Shown in pieces: positions 7,466 through 14,690 of a stretch of 18,616 nucleotides of DNA (position 1 is its first letter; every line of letters begins with the position of its first letter). The notes under the pieces were generated by a model. The model saw only the letters and a program-made list of their open reading frames with translations. It ran no database searches and was not told the DNA's origin. Source of the DNA: Anammoximicrobium sp032229885 (GTDB lineage Bacteria; Planctomycetota; Planctomycetia; Pirellulales; Pirellulaceae); NCBI GenBank assembly GCA_032229885.1, contig JAVYAJ010000316.1, positions 1 through 18,616 of the forward strand, written 5' to 3'. A program made the translations under genes and the position numbers.

Positions 7466-8323
7466 ATGCTGAATCGACGTATCGGGCCGCGCCAACAGGC
7501 GGTCTTGTTCGGCTTGTCCGTTCTGCTGGTCGGGTCGTTGGCCGCCGCCCAGCCATCCGACCGTTCGCCGATTACGCCCACGGATGGCGTCATCAAGCTG
7601 TTCAACGGCAAAAACTTGGACGGGCTGTATACGTATTTTCGCGACACAAAGCACGAAGATCCACGGCAGATCGTCACCGCTGGCGATGGCCTGTTGCGGA
7701 TCTCGGGCGATGGGTTGGGCGGTGTGACGACGCGTGACGAATACCGCGACTATCACCTGGTCTGTGAATACCGCTGGGGCGCTCAAGGCTGGGGGACTCG
7801 CGTCGATCGCGCTCGCGATTCAGGGATCCTGGTCCATTGCCAAGGCCCTGAGGGCGCGTACAGCGGCATCTGGATGGAGTCTCTCGAGGTGCAAATCATT
7901 CAAGGCGGCACGGGCGACTTTATCGTGGTCCGGGGCAAGGGGGAGGTCGAGCCGCGTATGACTGCCGAGATCGCCAAGGATCGCGATGGCGAATCGGTCT
8001 GGCGCCCAGGCGGCGAGGCGAAAACGTTCACGTCGGGGCGGATCAACTGGTTCGGGCGCGACCCGGATTGGCGCGACGTGGCTGGCTTTCGCGGCAAGGA
8101 TGACGTCGAGAGCCCCGGCCAACAATGGACGCGCGTGGACGTGATTTGTCGCGGCGACCGGGTCACCGTCCTGGTCAATGGCGTGAAAGTCAACGAGGGT
8201 TTCGATGTCCATCCGACGGCGGGCAAGCTGACCCTGCAGTGCGAGCTGGCCGAAATTTTCTTTCGCCGATGGGAGCTGTGGCCGCTGGACAAAGCGCCCG
8301 CGCCCGCCGCGGCCGAGCAATAA
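7466..8323 (+). CDS. Secreted DUF1080 protein (3-keto-disaccharide hydrolase-like)
   Basis: 285 residues. A signal peptide (RR near the N-terminus, then VLFGLSVLLVGSLAAA) probably ends near AAA-Q at 28-29. The mature part is a jelly-roll DUF1080 domain (Pfam PF06439): IKLFNGKNLDGL at 43-54, DYHLVCEYRWG at 95-105, DSGILVHC at 118-125, EVQIIQGGTGDF at 141-152, and a C-terminal LAEIFFRRWEL at 261-271. Characterised members cleave 3-keto glycosides made by Gfo/Idh/MocA oxidases, and a Gfo/Idh/MocA gene follows 223 bases downstream, so such a role is plausible here. The substrate is unknown. The start at 7466 is supported by GAGGAGA 7 bases upstream and by the signal peptide; the frame is open further upstream. 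Confidence 0.88.
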   Translation: MLNRRIGPRQQAVLFGLSVLLVGSLAAAQPSDRSPITPTDGVIKLFNGKNLDGLYTYFRDTKHEDPRQIVTAGDGLLRISGDGLGGVTTRDEYRDYHLVCEYRWGAQGWGTRVDRARDSGILVHCQGPEGAYSGIWMESLEVQIIQGGTGDFIVVRGKGEVEPRMTAEIAKDRDGESVWRPGGEAKTFTSGRINWFGRDPDWRDVAGFRGKDDVESPGQQWTRVDVICRGDRVTVLVNGVKVNEGFDVHPTAGKLTLQCELAEIFFRRWELWPLDKAPAPAAAEQ

Positions 8324-8354
8324 CCGGCCAGACGCGGGCTGGCTCGCACCGGGT

Positions 8355-8401
8355 TGGCCGGCGCAGGTCGGCCGGCGCAGGCGGCGCGTCGGCGCCGACG
8401 C
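8355..8401. repeat. Tandem GC-rich repeat and perfect palindrome
   Basis: GGCCGGCGCAGG occurs twice with a 14-base period (about 8356-8381). It is followed by the perfect 16-base palindrome GCGTCGGCGCCGACGC at 8386-8401. The site lies between the DUF1080 gene and the next oxidoreductase. It could be a transcript-stabilising hairpin or terminator, but there is no T-run. Confidence 0.5.
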
Positions 8402-8546
8402 CCCAGACGAACCTTTCCCGTGCGCGGTTTGGCCGCGTTCTGGCCGGAGGCCGCGGAACCGCCGTCGAAATGTTGCCGTGCAATCGCCGGTCTAGCCGTC
8501 CGGCGTTTGTACCGAGCGAAGTCAATACGACCGGAGACAAGAGACC

Positions 8547-9791
8547 ATGTCCCAGAACCGCGACGCGACAACCGATCGGCCGCATCTGCCGGCCGCTGAC
8601 AAGCCTGCTCACGACCAGCCGTGCGCGCCGATGCAGGTTGCGCCGGACCAGTCCGACATCGCGACGCGAGCCGAACCGGTCGGACCTCGGTCACCGGACC
8701 GCCGGACGTTTCTTCAGGCAATGCTCGGCACGGGCCTGGCCTTGCGGGCGTCGAGCGGCGTCGTGGCCGCCGAGACGCCGCCGAGCGAACCGCGCCGCGT
8801 GCGCGTCGGGTTGATCGGAACCGACGGCCATTACGGCATCCTGCTGGGCAGCATCCCGCGGCTGCCCGGTGTGGAACTGACCGCTTTTGCCAAGAGCTTG
8901 CCGGATGACGACGTGTCGCGGTTGCGGCAGAACCGGGCGTTCTCCGAACAGACCCGGATCTACGACCAGTTCGAGCCGATGTTGGAAAAAGAGGAATTGG
9001 ACGTCGTCGGGATTTGCCTGCCCTACTATCGCAACTCGGAAGCGGCGATTGCCGCCGCTCGCAAAAGCGTGCATATCGTCTCGGAAAAGCCGATCGCTAC
9101 GACGCTCGAGAATCTCGCCGCGCTGAACACGGCCGTGACGGCCGCAAAAGTTCGTCTGACCGCGATGATGAACATGCGTTGTTTTCCGCTGTATCGCGCG
9201 GCGCGAAAGGCCGTCCAGGACGGCTTGATCGGAGAACCGATCCTGCTGACGTCCCAAAAATCCTACCGGTTCGGCTCGTCCAGGCCCTGGTTCTACAAAG
9301 ACTTGAAGACGTACGGCGGCACGATCCCTTGGGCGGGAATCCACTCGATCGACTACATGCGCTGGACGTCCGGCCGAATCTACGTCCAGGCGACGGCGAC
9401 CCACGGCAACAAGAGCCATCCGGACTACCCGGGATTTCAGGATCATGCCGGCGTGCTGTTCAAGCTCGACAACGGCGGCACCGCCATGACCAACCTCGAC
9501 TTTTTGCGGCCCGAGACGGCGCCGACGCATGGAGATGACCGGTTGCGGCTGGCCGGGGCCGAGGGCGTGATCGACGTGAACGGCCCGGAGAATCGAGCGG
9601 TTCTGATCACGGCGGCCAGCGGGCCACGCGAGCTAGAATTGCCCGACGAGGTCGATTTCTTTGCCGATTTCCTGGCGGAACTTGCCGGCGAGCACGAGCA
9701 CTTAATCAGCCAGGATGACGCTTTTCGCTTGACGGAAATCTGCCTAAAGTCGCGGGACGCCGCCGGGACCGGAAAATGGATCGACCTGTGA
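8547..9791 (+). CDS. Tat-signal Gfo/Idh/MocA family oxidoreductase
   Basis: 414 residues, predicted to be exported folded through the Tat system. DRRTFLQ at 51-57 is followed by a short hydrophobic stretch ending VVAAE. About 50 residues precede the twin arginines, which is long; a downstream ATG (residue 29) would shorten this. The Rossmann start VRVGLIGTDGHYG is at 85-97 and EKP at 180-182. The second-domain motif reads WAGIHSID (W262, H266), so the usual aspartate four residues before the histidine is missing. GGAGACAAGAG upstream is a weak ribosome site. It follows the DUF1080 gene on the same strand and may share its transcript. Its substrate, and whether it is still an oxidoreductase, are unknown. 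Confidence 0.88.
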   Translation: MSQNRDATTDRPHLPAADKPAHDQPCAPMQVAPDQSDIATRAEPVGPRSPDRRTFLQAMLGTGLALRASSGVVAAETPPSEPRRVRVGLIGTDGHYGILLGSIPRLPGVELTAFAKSLPDDDVSRLRQNRAFSEQTRIYDQFEPMLEKEELDVVGICLPYYRNSEAAIAAARKSVHIVSEKPIATTLENLAALNTAVTAAKVRLTAMMNMRCFPLYRAARKAVQDGLIGEPILLTSQKSYRFGSSRPWFYKDLKTYGGTIPWAGIHSIDYMRWTSGRIYVQATATHGNKSHPDYPGFQDHAGVLFKLDNGGTAMTNLDFLRPETAPTHGDDRLRLAGAEGVIDVNGPENRAVLITAASGPRELELPDEVDFFADFLAELAGEHEHLISQDDAFRLTEICLKSRDAAGTGKWIDL

Positions 9792-9824
9792 AATCATCTG
9801 TTCGCCTTGTGATCGCCGCGCGTC

Positions 9825-9846
9825 GCGGCCCCCCAGCAGGGGCCGC
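9825..9846 (+). terminator. Hairpin after the 8547-9791 gene
   Basis: GCGGCCCC (9825-9832) pairs perfectly with GGGGCCGC (9839-9846) around a 6-base loop, starting 34 bases after the stop codon. There is no T-run downstream (ATGTGTTCG), so it may be a transcript-end hairpin rather than a strong intrinsic terminator. Confidence 0.45.
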
Positions 9847-9968
9847 ATGTGTTCGTGGCCGTGCGATCCCCAGCATTCCTAATTCTCGATCCGAATGACC
9901 GATCGGCCCGTCCGACCGTGCGCCCCGCGAGCGTGTCCGTCCGTGCATCCAAAACCGATAACATCCCG

Positions 9969-9997
9969 TTGTCACGCAAGTTGCATCGTTCTATACT
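9969..9997 (+). promoter_or_regulatory. Strong sigma70-type promoter candidate
   Basis: TTGTCA at 9969-9974 and TATACT at 9992-9997 are separated by 17 bases, and each differs from consensus at one position. Transcription would start near 10004, about 265 bases before the small basic protein gene. Confidence 0.65.
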
Positions 9998-10003
9998 GAA
10001 ACT

Positions 10004-10267
10004 CGACGTGATGAGGGCGCGCGACGCTTGTCCCCTACGGACGTATCGTGACCTGTCAGCGCCGGCCGAGCACCGCGACCCGGGCTTTCCGCCGGCAAAC
10101 GCGACAGGCTGGCATGCGTGACGCGTCCCGACGACAAAAGAACGAGACGGGCCGCCGCGCCGGCTGGCCGTCTCTCGACGAGTATGCTGGCTGTGGTCGC
10201 GCTGAGACTATGCCGAACGTAGGCAGGTCGCCAGCAGGTATTTGTGCAAGCAGAGGACGCATTCAGG
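10004..10267 (+). promoter_or_regulatory. Long putative leader of the small basic protein gene
   Basis: If the 9969-9997 promoter is real, about 265 untranslated bases precede the gene, which is longer than the gene itself. The leader holds a hairpin with arms GAGACGG (10144-10150) and CCGTCTC (10168-10174). No riboswitch class was recognised. It could be a regulatory leader or a separate small RNA. Confidence 0.35.
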
Positions 10268-10495
10268 ATGACGATCGACAAAAGTCTGAAGATTCGCATG
10301 GGCTCGATCCGCAGCCGCAACGTATTGACTCGCGACGAGCGAATTGAAAAGTTGAAGGAGATGGAGCGGTGGACCGAGGAGAACTCGGTGCTGGGTTTGC
10401 CCAAGACTCGCGTGCAAAAGATCACGTTGAAGAAAAAGAAAAAGAAGAAGGCTGAGGAAGAGGGGGCCGAAGCCGACAAGAAAGGCGGCAAGTGA
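10268..10495 (+). CDS. Small basic protein of the Planctomycetes/Verrucomicrobia/Chlamydiae signature family
   Basis: 75 residues. The core (SLKIRMGSIRSRNVLTRDER, then IEKLKEMERW and LGLPKTR) matches the small basic family conserved across Planctomycetes, Verrucomicrobia and Chlamydiae: S(L)..., RNVL.R.ER, a short helix, then GLPKT. The family is described as a signature protein of this superphylum with a suspected nucleic-acid- or ribosome-related role; its function is not settled. After residue 52 comes a lineage-variable tail with seven consecutive lysines and then an acidic/lysine mix. The ATG at 10268 is chosen over an in-frame GTG at 10244 because the family starts this way and AGAGGA lies upstream. 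It is transcribed alone between two large gaps. Confidence 0.85.
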   Translation: MTIDKSLKIRMGSIRSRNVLTRDERIEKLKEMERWTEENSVLGLPKTRVQKITLKKKKKKKAEEEGAEADKKGGK

Positions 10496-11211
10496 CTGGC
10501 TGGGCATCGCAACCCGGCATGGTCCGCACCGCAACCACGTCGCGAAGACGACGCGGTCGGATGTGACCTGCCGTCTAGGGCCATCGCGCCTCGGCGACGT
10601 CTGCGGTCGCATGCAACGGGCTGGTTGGCGGAGCGTTCTCCGACGAGCGAGCCGTTCCGTCCGGCCACACACGTTTCGCATGGGATCTGCCGCTCGCTGT
10701 GTTTCAGCCGTTGCGCCCCCGCACGCGGGTCGTCGACCTGGTTCGACGGGCGAACGGATTTCGGTTCTAGACCTCGCCGATCCGCGCCTGGCCTGACTCT
10801 TCGAAGACCAATCGCCGTCCATGATCCGCGTTCGCGTCGTTGCGCCCCATGCAGGCCCTTTCACGGCACTGCCGGAAAGCCAGGCGCCCAGTGCATTATC
10901 CAATCACGATGTTCTGGTTATCCCACGCACTCGGGCAGGGAATTCCCAATACCTTGTGCAAACACGATCGCTAGCAACGCAACCCGTTGTGGGATTCTCG
11001 ACTATTTGAACAGACTCGTCGAGGTTTTCATGTACGCGTTCGCGGCGCCGTGCACACACCCCGTCTAGGAATCGTGGCCTGGTTGCTTTTGCCTGCTGCT
11101 TGCATTAAGCTACAAGCTGGTCGGTATAGCCAGAATCGTACGCCGACAAGGGGCGAGGCCCAATCGAGAATACGGCAATACCGCGCGCTGTCGAGGATGG
11201 CACGTTTGATC
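10496..11211. other. Large non-coding gap, left part
   Basis: About 715 bases with no supported gene. Minus-strand frames of 200 or more codons cross this region, but they are arginine/serine-rich and one runs antisense through the small basic protein. A weak hairpin (CGTCG paired with CGACG, about 10541-10556) follows the small basic protein gene. Nothing else was identified. Confidence 0.5.
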
Positions 11212-11300
11212 GTAACCCGAGGTGTAAGCGGGGGAGGCATTTAGTAACCCGAAGCGTAAGCGAGGGAATGCCCGAGTCCCTCGCTCAGGCTGCGGATTAC
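11212..11300. repeat. REP-like palindromic unit, two direct copies plus an inverted arm
   Basis: A 24-base unit beginning GTAACCCGA and ending AAGCG-G/A-GGGA occurs at 11212-11235 and, with three differences, at 11244-11267. An inverted copy at 11277-11300 pairs with the second unit at 20 of 24 positions across a 9-base loop, giving a long stem. Units of the type CCCGAAGCGTAAGCGAGGGA are recalled as frequent between genes in planctomycete genomes. No mobile gene is attached. Confidence 0.75.
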
Positions 11301-11405
11301 GTCTCGCGGTCACCCGCGTGCGGTATCGATCCGCGGCTTGGCCGCCGCGGCTTGCTAACCGGAATGACTCGGCCGCGAGCGGCGGGTGTTACGGGCGATG
11401 CGGTC

Positions 11406-11428
11406 ATGTCGCGGCCGCGCTGCGACAT
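11406..11428. promoter_or_regulatory. Inverted repeat upstream of the LarA homologue
   Basis: ATGTCGC (11406-11412) and GCGACAT (11422-11428) are perfect arms around 9 bases, 47 bases before the ATG at 11476. It could be an operator or a leader hairpin; no known regulator site was recognised. Confidence 0.35.
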
Positions 11429-11475
11429 TAGTCGGCTACGGCGATGGGGGGGCGCATTGAGTCGAAGGGGCTGTC

Positions 11476-12744
11476 ATGCACGTGCATCTCGCGTACGGAC
11501 GTCGAGGGTTGGATGTCGAATTGCCGGATCATGCCGTCGTCAAAACGTTGACGTACCGGACCATTGCTCCGCTCGACGAGCCAGAAGCTGCGCTGAAAGA
11601 GGTTCTCGACGAACCGATCGGCAGTCGTTCGTTGGCCGAACTGGCCCAGGGGCGTCGCAATGCGTGCATTCTGATTTGCGACGTGACGAGGCCGGTTCCC
11701 AATGCATTGATGCTGCCGCCGATCCTGCGAGTCCTGGAGGCCAGCGGGATCCCGCGCCGAGAGATCGTAATCCTCGTGGCGACCGGGCTGCACCGGCCGA
11801 ACGAGGGCGAAGAACTGGCAGAGATGGTGGGGCCTTTTGTCGTCGAGAACTATCGGATCGAGAACCATTGCGGCCAGTGTCTGGAAGAGCACACGTATCT
11901 CGGCGACAGCCCGCGTGGCGTGCCGATCTGGCTGGACACCCGCTACGTGCAGGCCGATCTGAAAATTGCCGTGGGGCTGATCGAGCCGCATTTCATGGCT
12001 GGATTCTCTGGCGGGCGCAAGCTGATTTGCCCCGGCGTCGCCGCGCTGCCGACCATCAAAGCATGGCATAGCCCCGCGTTTTTGGAAGACCCGTGCGCCG
12101 ACGCCGCAGTCTTGGACGGGAATCCGGTCCACGAGGAAAATACGTGGATTGCGCGTCGCGCCGGTTGCGACTTCATCGCCAACGTGGTTATCGACGCCCA
12201 ACGACGACCGTTGAAGTTTGTGGCCGGCGACATGGAGCAGGCGTTTCTCGAAGGCTGCGACTTTGTCCGCTCCATCGTCGTCGACACGGTGCCGGAGCCT
12301 GTCGACATTGTCGTCACGTCGTGCGCCGGCTACCCGTTGGACACGACCTTCTACCAGGCCGTCAAAGGGATGGGAGCGGCATTGCCGATTGTGAAACCCG
12401 GCGGAACCGTCATTCTGGCGGCAAGTCTCGCCGAAGGGATCGGCAGCCCGCAGTTTTGCAGCTTGTTCGATGAACACGCCTGCTTGGCGGACTTCATGGA
12501 ACGGATTCTGGGCGACTACTTTGTCATGGACCAGTGGCAGTTGGAAAAGATGGGTCAGGTGGCCCGCAAGGCCAACATCTGCGTGGTCAGCGATGGCCTG
12601 CCGCCCGAAACACTGAACCGCCTGTTCGTGGACAGCGCGCCCACGGTCGAAGCCGCCGTGGCCGCGGCCCAAAAAAAACACGGCCCCGAAGCGCGGATCG
12701 CCGTGATCCCCGAAGGGCCCTACGTCGTCGCTCGCGTGGGATGA
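11476..12744 (+). CDS. larA: LarA family protein (nickel-dependent lactate racemase homologue)
   Basis: 422 residues, the normal length for LarA (DUF2088 family). LarA racemises or epimerises 2-hydroxyacids using a nickel pincer cofactor bound to a lysine. Conserved parts are visible: CDVTRPVP at 68-75, ATGLHRP at 102-108 (H106), PHFMAGFSGGRK at 171-182 (H172, K182) and KAWH at 195-198 (H198). The spacing H172-K182-H198 equals that of L. plantarum LarA (H174, K184, H200), so the cofactor lysine and catalytic histidines are kept. The substrate need not be lactate, since many homologues act on other hydroxyacids. The cofactor genes larB, larC and larE are not in the window. AAGGGG 7 bases upstream supports the start. 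Eight A's at 12671-12678 fall near the C-terminus. Confidence 0.88.
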   Translation: MHVHLAYGRRGLDVELPDHAVVKTLTYRTIAPLDEPEAALKEVLDEPIGSRSLAELAQGRRNACILICDVTRPVPNALMLPPILRVLEASGIPRREIVILVATGLHRPNEGEELAEMVGPFVVENYRIENHCGQCLEEHTYLGDSPRGVPIWLDTRYVQADLKIAVGLIEPHFMAGFSGGRKLICPGVAALPTIKAWHSPAFLEDPCADAAVLDGNPVHEENTWIARRAGCDFIANVVIDAQRRPLKFVAGDMEQAFLEGCDFVRSIVVDTVPEPVDIVVTSCAGYPLDTTFYQAVKGMGAALPIVKPGGTVILAASLAEGIGSPQFCSLFDEHACLADFMERILGDYFVMDQWQLEKMGQVARKANICVVSDGLPPETLNRLFVDSAPTVEAAVAAAQKKHGPEARIAVIPEGPYVVARVG

Positions 12745-12996
12745 ACGCCCAGGAGCGTGGCTTGCCGCTGCGGAACTCGCTTGGTGGTACGACGTTACCG
12801 CGACTGTTCCGGGCCGTGGCGGGGGCCAGGGCCCGAGCGGGTTTGACAACTTTTCCACCCTGGGTCGTCTTCCGACACGCGTCGTTTTGTCTTTCGCCGA
12901 CAGTCGTCGCGCGGCCGATAGATTATGATCTATCGAAAGTTGCGCGCTGCGGCACGCCATCGAGAAAGAAAAAATGCAGCCGGGTTGCCGAGCGGT
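12745..12996. other. Intergenic region between the LarA homologue and dnaA
   Basis: About 250 bases without a supported gene, leading into the dnaA promoter. A TTGACA at 12844-12849 has no matching -10. TTTTCCACC at 12853-12861 resembles a DnaA box only loosely. Confidence 0.45.
12917..12934. promoter_or_regulatory. AT-rich inverted repeat upstream of dnaA
   Basis: GATAGATTATGATCTATC has perfect 7-base arms around TATG and stands out in GC-rich DNA. It lies about 63 bases upstream of the dnaA -35 candidate, so it could be a regulator site. Confidence 0.4.
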
Positions 12997-13024
12997 TTGA
13001 CATCACTGCTAGCACGGCTAGAAT
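12997..13024 (+). promoter_or_regulatory. Strong sigma70-type promoter candidate for dnaA
   Basis: A perfect TTGACA (12997-13002) and TAGAAT (13019-13024) are separated by 16 bases. The predicted start near 13031 gives a leader of about 190 bases before the GTG at 13224. A short frame, MVDGDPAVGLG and stop (13035-13070), lies in this leader but has no ribosome site worth noting. Confidence 0.6.
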
Positions 13025-13223
13025 CAGCGCTCACGATGGTTGATGGAGATCCGGCCGTCGGCCTCGGCTGACGGGACATCGAGACGAACGGATCGCGCCG
13101 CCGTCGCCGAGACAACAGGAACGTGAGGCGTCGACTCAGAGGCGTTTGAATCTCGGCAATCCGCCGACGCGGATTCAGCCCGGCAATGATCGTCGCGGCA
13201 AGTGCACAAGGAAGCGTCTGGAC

Positions 13224-14690
13224 GTGAACCACAACGATACGGAAATCGTGCTGACGCTGCGAGCGGCCTTGATTGCCCGGATCGGCCAAGAGCGGTACGA
13301 CGTCTGGTTCGGCACGGGCGTCCGCTTACAAGTGCACGGCCGATCCTTGCGGGTATCGGCCGACCGTCCCTTCAAACTCGATCAGGTGCGGACGCGATTT
13401 CGCAGCGAGCTGGAGCACGTCTGCCGCCGAGTGTTTGGCGCTGTGGTTCCGATCGACTTTGAACTGGACGCAGACGAGACAGCCGAACGTTCCGTGACCC
13501 CCGCAGACGCCAGTTCATCGCGCACCAATTCATCGCGCACCGGTTCGCCGCAGACCAATTCGCCGCAGACCCGTTCTCCGCGCGGCAACTCGCGGCGCGC
13601 CGCAGCCGCCGCGCCGGACGGAAATCCGCGGCAGCCGGCGTCGTACGGCTCGCGACGTCAGCTCGCGTCGCTGGGCGACTATGTGGTCGGGCCATGTAAT
13701 TGCGTGGCGCTGACGGCTGTTCAGCGTGTCGTCGAGCGGCCGGGCCACGTATCGCCGCTGTTCATGTACGGCCCGACCGGGACGGGCAAGACGCATCTGC
13801 TCGAAGCGTTGGCCAGCGCCGCGCGTCAGACGCGCAGTGGGAAGCGGGCGGTTCTGATGTCATCCGAGCAGTTCACGGGCTCGTTTCTCGAGGCTCTGCA
13901 CGGCACGGGGCTTCCCAGTTTTCGCCGCAAGTACCGCGACGTGGATCTCCTGTTGATCGATGATATCCAGTTCTTCAGCGGCAAGCGGGCCACGATCGTC
14001 GAGCTAAAGCACACCGTCGACACGCTGCTCCGCGACCGGCGCCAGATCGTGTTTACCGCGGATCGACCGCTCGGAGAAATCACCGGCTTGGGCGCCGAGC
14101 TTTGTGCGCGGATTTCCGGGGGCTTGGTGTGCGGCATCGAGCCTCCGGACGGGACGACGCGGCTCGAGTTGGCTCGGCGCATGGCCAACCGTCTCGGCTT
14201 GGCGATTCCCGAGGATGTGCTGCAGCTATTGGCCAATCGGATCAACGGCGACGTGCGTCAACTGAGCGGGGCGTTGAATCGTCTGCAGGCGTTGGCCGAG
14301 GCGCGCCGCCAGAGCGTTACGCGAAGTCTGGCCGAAGATTCGCTGGGCGACGTCTTTCGAGCCGCGAATCGCGTGGTGCGACTGCCGGACGTCGAATCGG
14401 CCATTTGTGATGTGTTCGGCATCGATGCGCGCAGCTTACAGTCGCAACGCAAATCCAAGATGGTCGCTCAACCGCGAATGCTCGCGATGTGGCTGGCTCG
14501 CAAGTTCACTCGCGCGCCCTTTGCCGAGATCGGCGAGTATTTCGGCAAACGCAGTCACAGCACGGTGATTTCAGCCCAGAACAAGGTGGATCGTTGGCTC
14601 GAGGACGGCGGTACGATCCAGTTGGGCTCGGGCGATCGTGAGGTTCGCGATGTCATCCGGTTGATCGAGTCGCGACTGCAGGTCGGCTAG
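13224..14690 (+). CDS. dnaA: DnaA-family chromosomal replication initiator
   Basis: 488 residues with the DnaA layout. Domain I (about 8-85) includes YDVWF..VRL. The low-complexity domain II linker is at 90-145. The AAA+ domain has Walker A GPTGTGKT at 183-190, Walker B LLLIDD at 242-247, and a sensor-like FTADRP at 277-282. Domain IV is a DNA-binding helix-turn-helix ending FAEIGEYFGKRSHSTV at 433-448. E. coli has RDHTTV at this point; here the aspartate that contacts the DnaA box is serine, which may be normal in planctomycetes. The GTG at 13224 is preferred over an upstream in-frame TTG because domain I begins at once and AAGGAA lies upstream. dnaN and other replication genes are not adjacent, so it could be the main initiator or a second DnaA. 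Confidence 0.9.
   Translation: MNHNDTEIVLTLRAALIARIGQERYDVWFGTGVRLQVHGRSLRVSADRPFKLDQVRTRFRSELEHVCRRVFGAVVPIDFELDADETAERSVTPADASSSRTNSSRTGSPQTNSPQTRSPRGNSRRAAAAAPDGNPRQPASYGSRRQLASLGDYVVGPCNCVALTAVQRVVERPGHVSPLFMYGPTGTGKTHLLEALASAARQTRSGKRAVLMSSEQFTGSFLEALHGTGLPSFRRKYRDVDLLLIDDIQFFSGKRATIVELKHTVDTLLRDRRQIVFTADRPLGEITGLGAELCARISGGLVCGIEPPDGTTRLELARRMANRLGLAIPEDVLQLLANRINGDVRQLSGALNRLQALAEARRQSVTRSLAEDSLGDVFRAANRVVRLPDVESAICDVFGIDARSLQSQRKSKMVAQPRMLAMWLARKFTRAPFAEIGEYFGKRSHSTVISAQNKVDRWLEDGGTIQLGSGDREVRDVIRLIESRLQVG
13515..13589 (+). repeat. 15-base tandem repeat in the DnaA linker
   Basis: Five 15-base units encode SSRTN, SSRTG, SPQTN, SPQTR and SPRGN (residues 98-122). The array lies wholly within domain II, which tolerates length change in DnaA proteins. 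Confidence 0.8.

Noticed and set aside
9991..10903. Two long minus-strand frames around the small basic protein
   Set aside because: Both run antisense through a recognised conserved gene and contain an artefactual polyphenylalanine/leucine run opposite the lysine codons.
12853..12861. TTTTCCACC as a DnaA box and possible origin
   Set aside because: It is a single imperfect match with no cluster of boxes and no long AT-rich unwinding region nearby.
11428..12960. 510-codon minus-strand open frame
   Set aside because: It is antisense to the LarA homologue, whose catalytic motifs are clear. The translation matches no family, and long antisense frames are expected in GC-rich genes.
12979..13056. 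tRNA-Ser/Leu-like start (GCCGGGTTGCCGAGCGGTTTGA) with a matching 7-base acceptor partner ATCCGGC at 13049-13055
   Set aside because: There is no T arm (no GTTCGAATC-like loop), no proper anticodon stem-loop and no complementary D-stem strand. The same bases fit a sigma70 promoter better.
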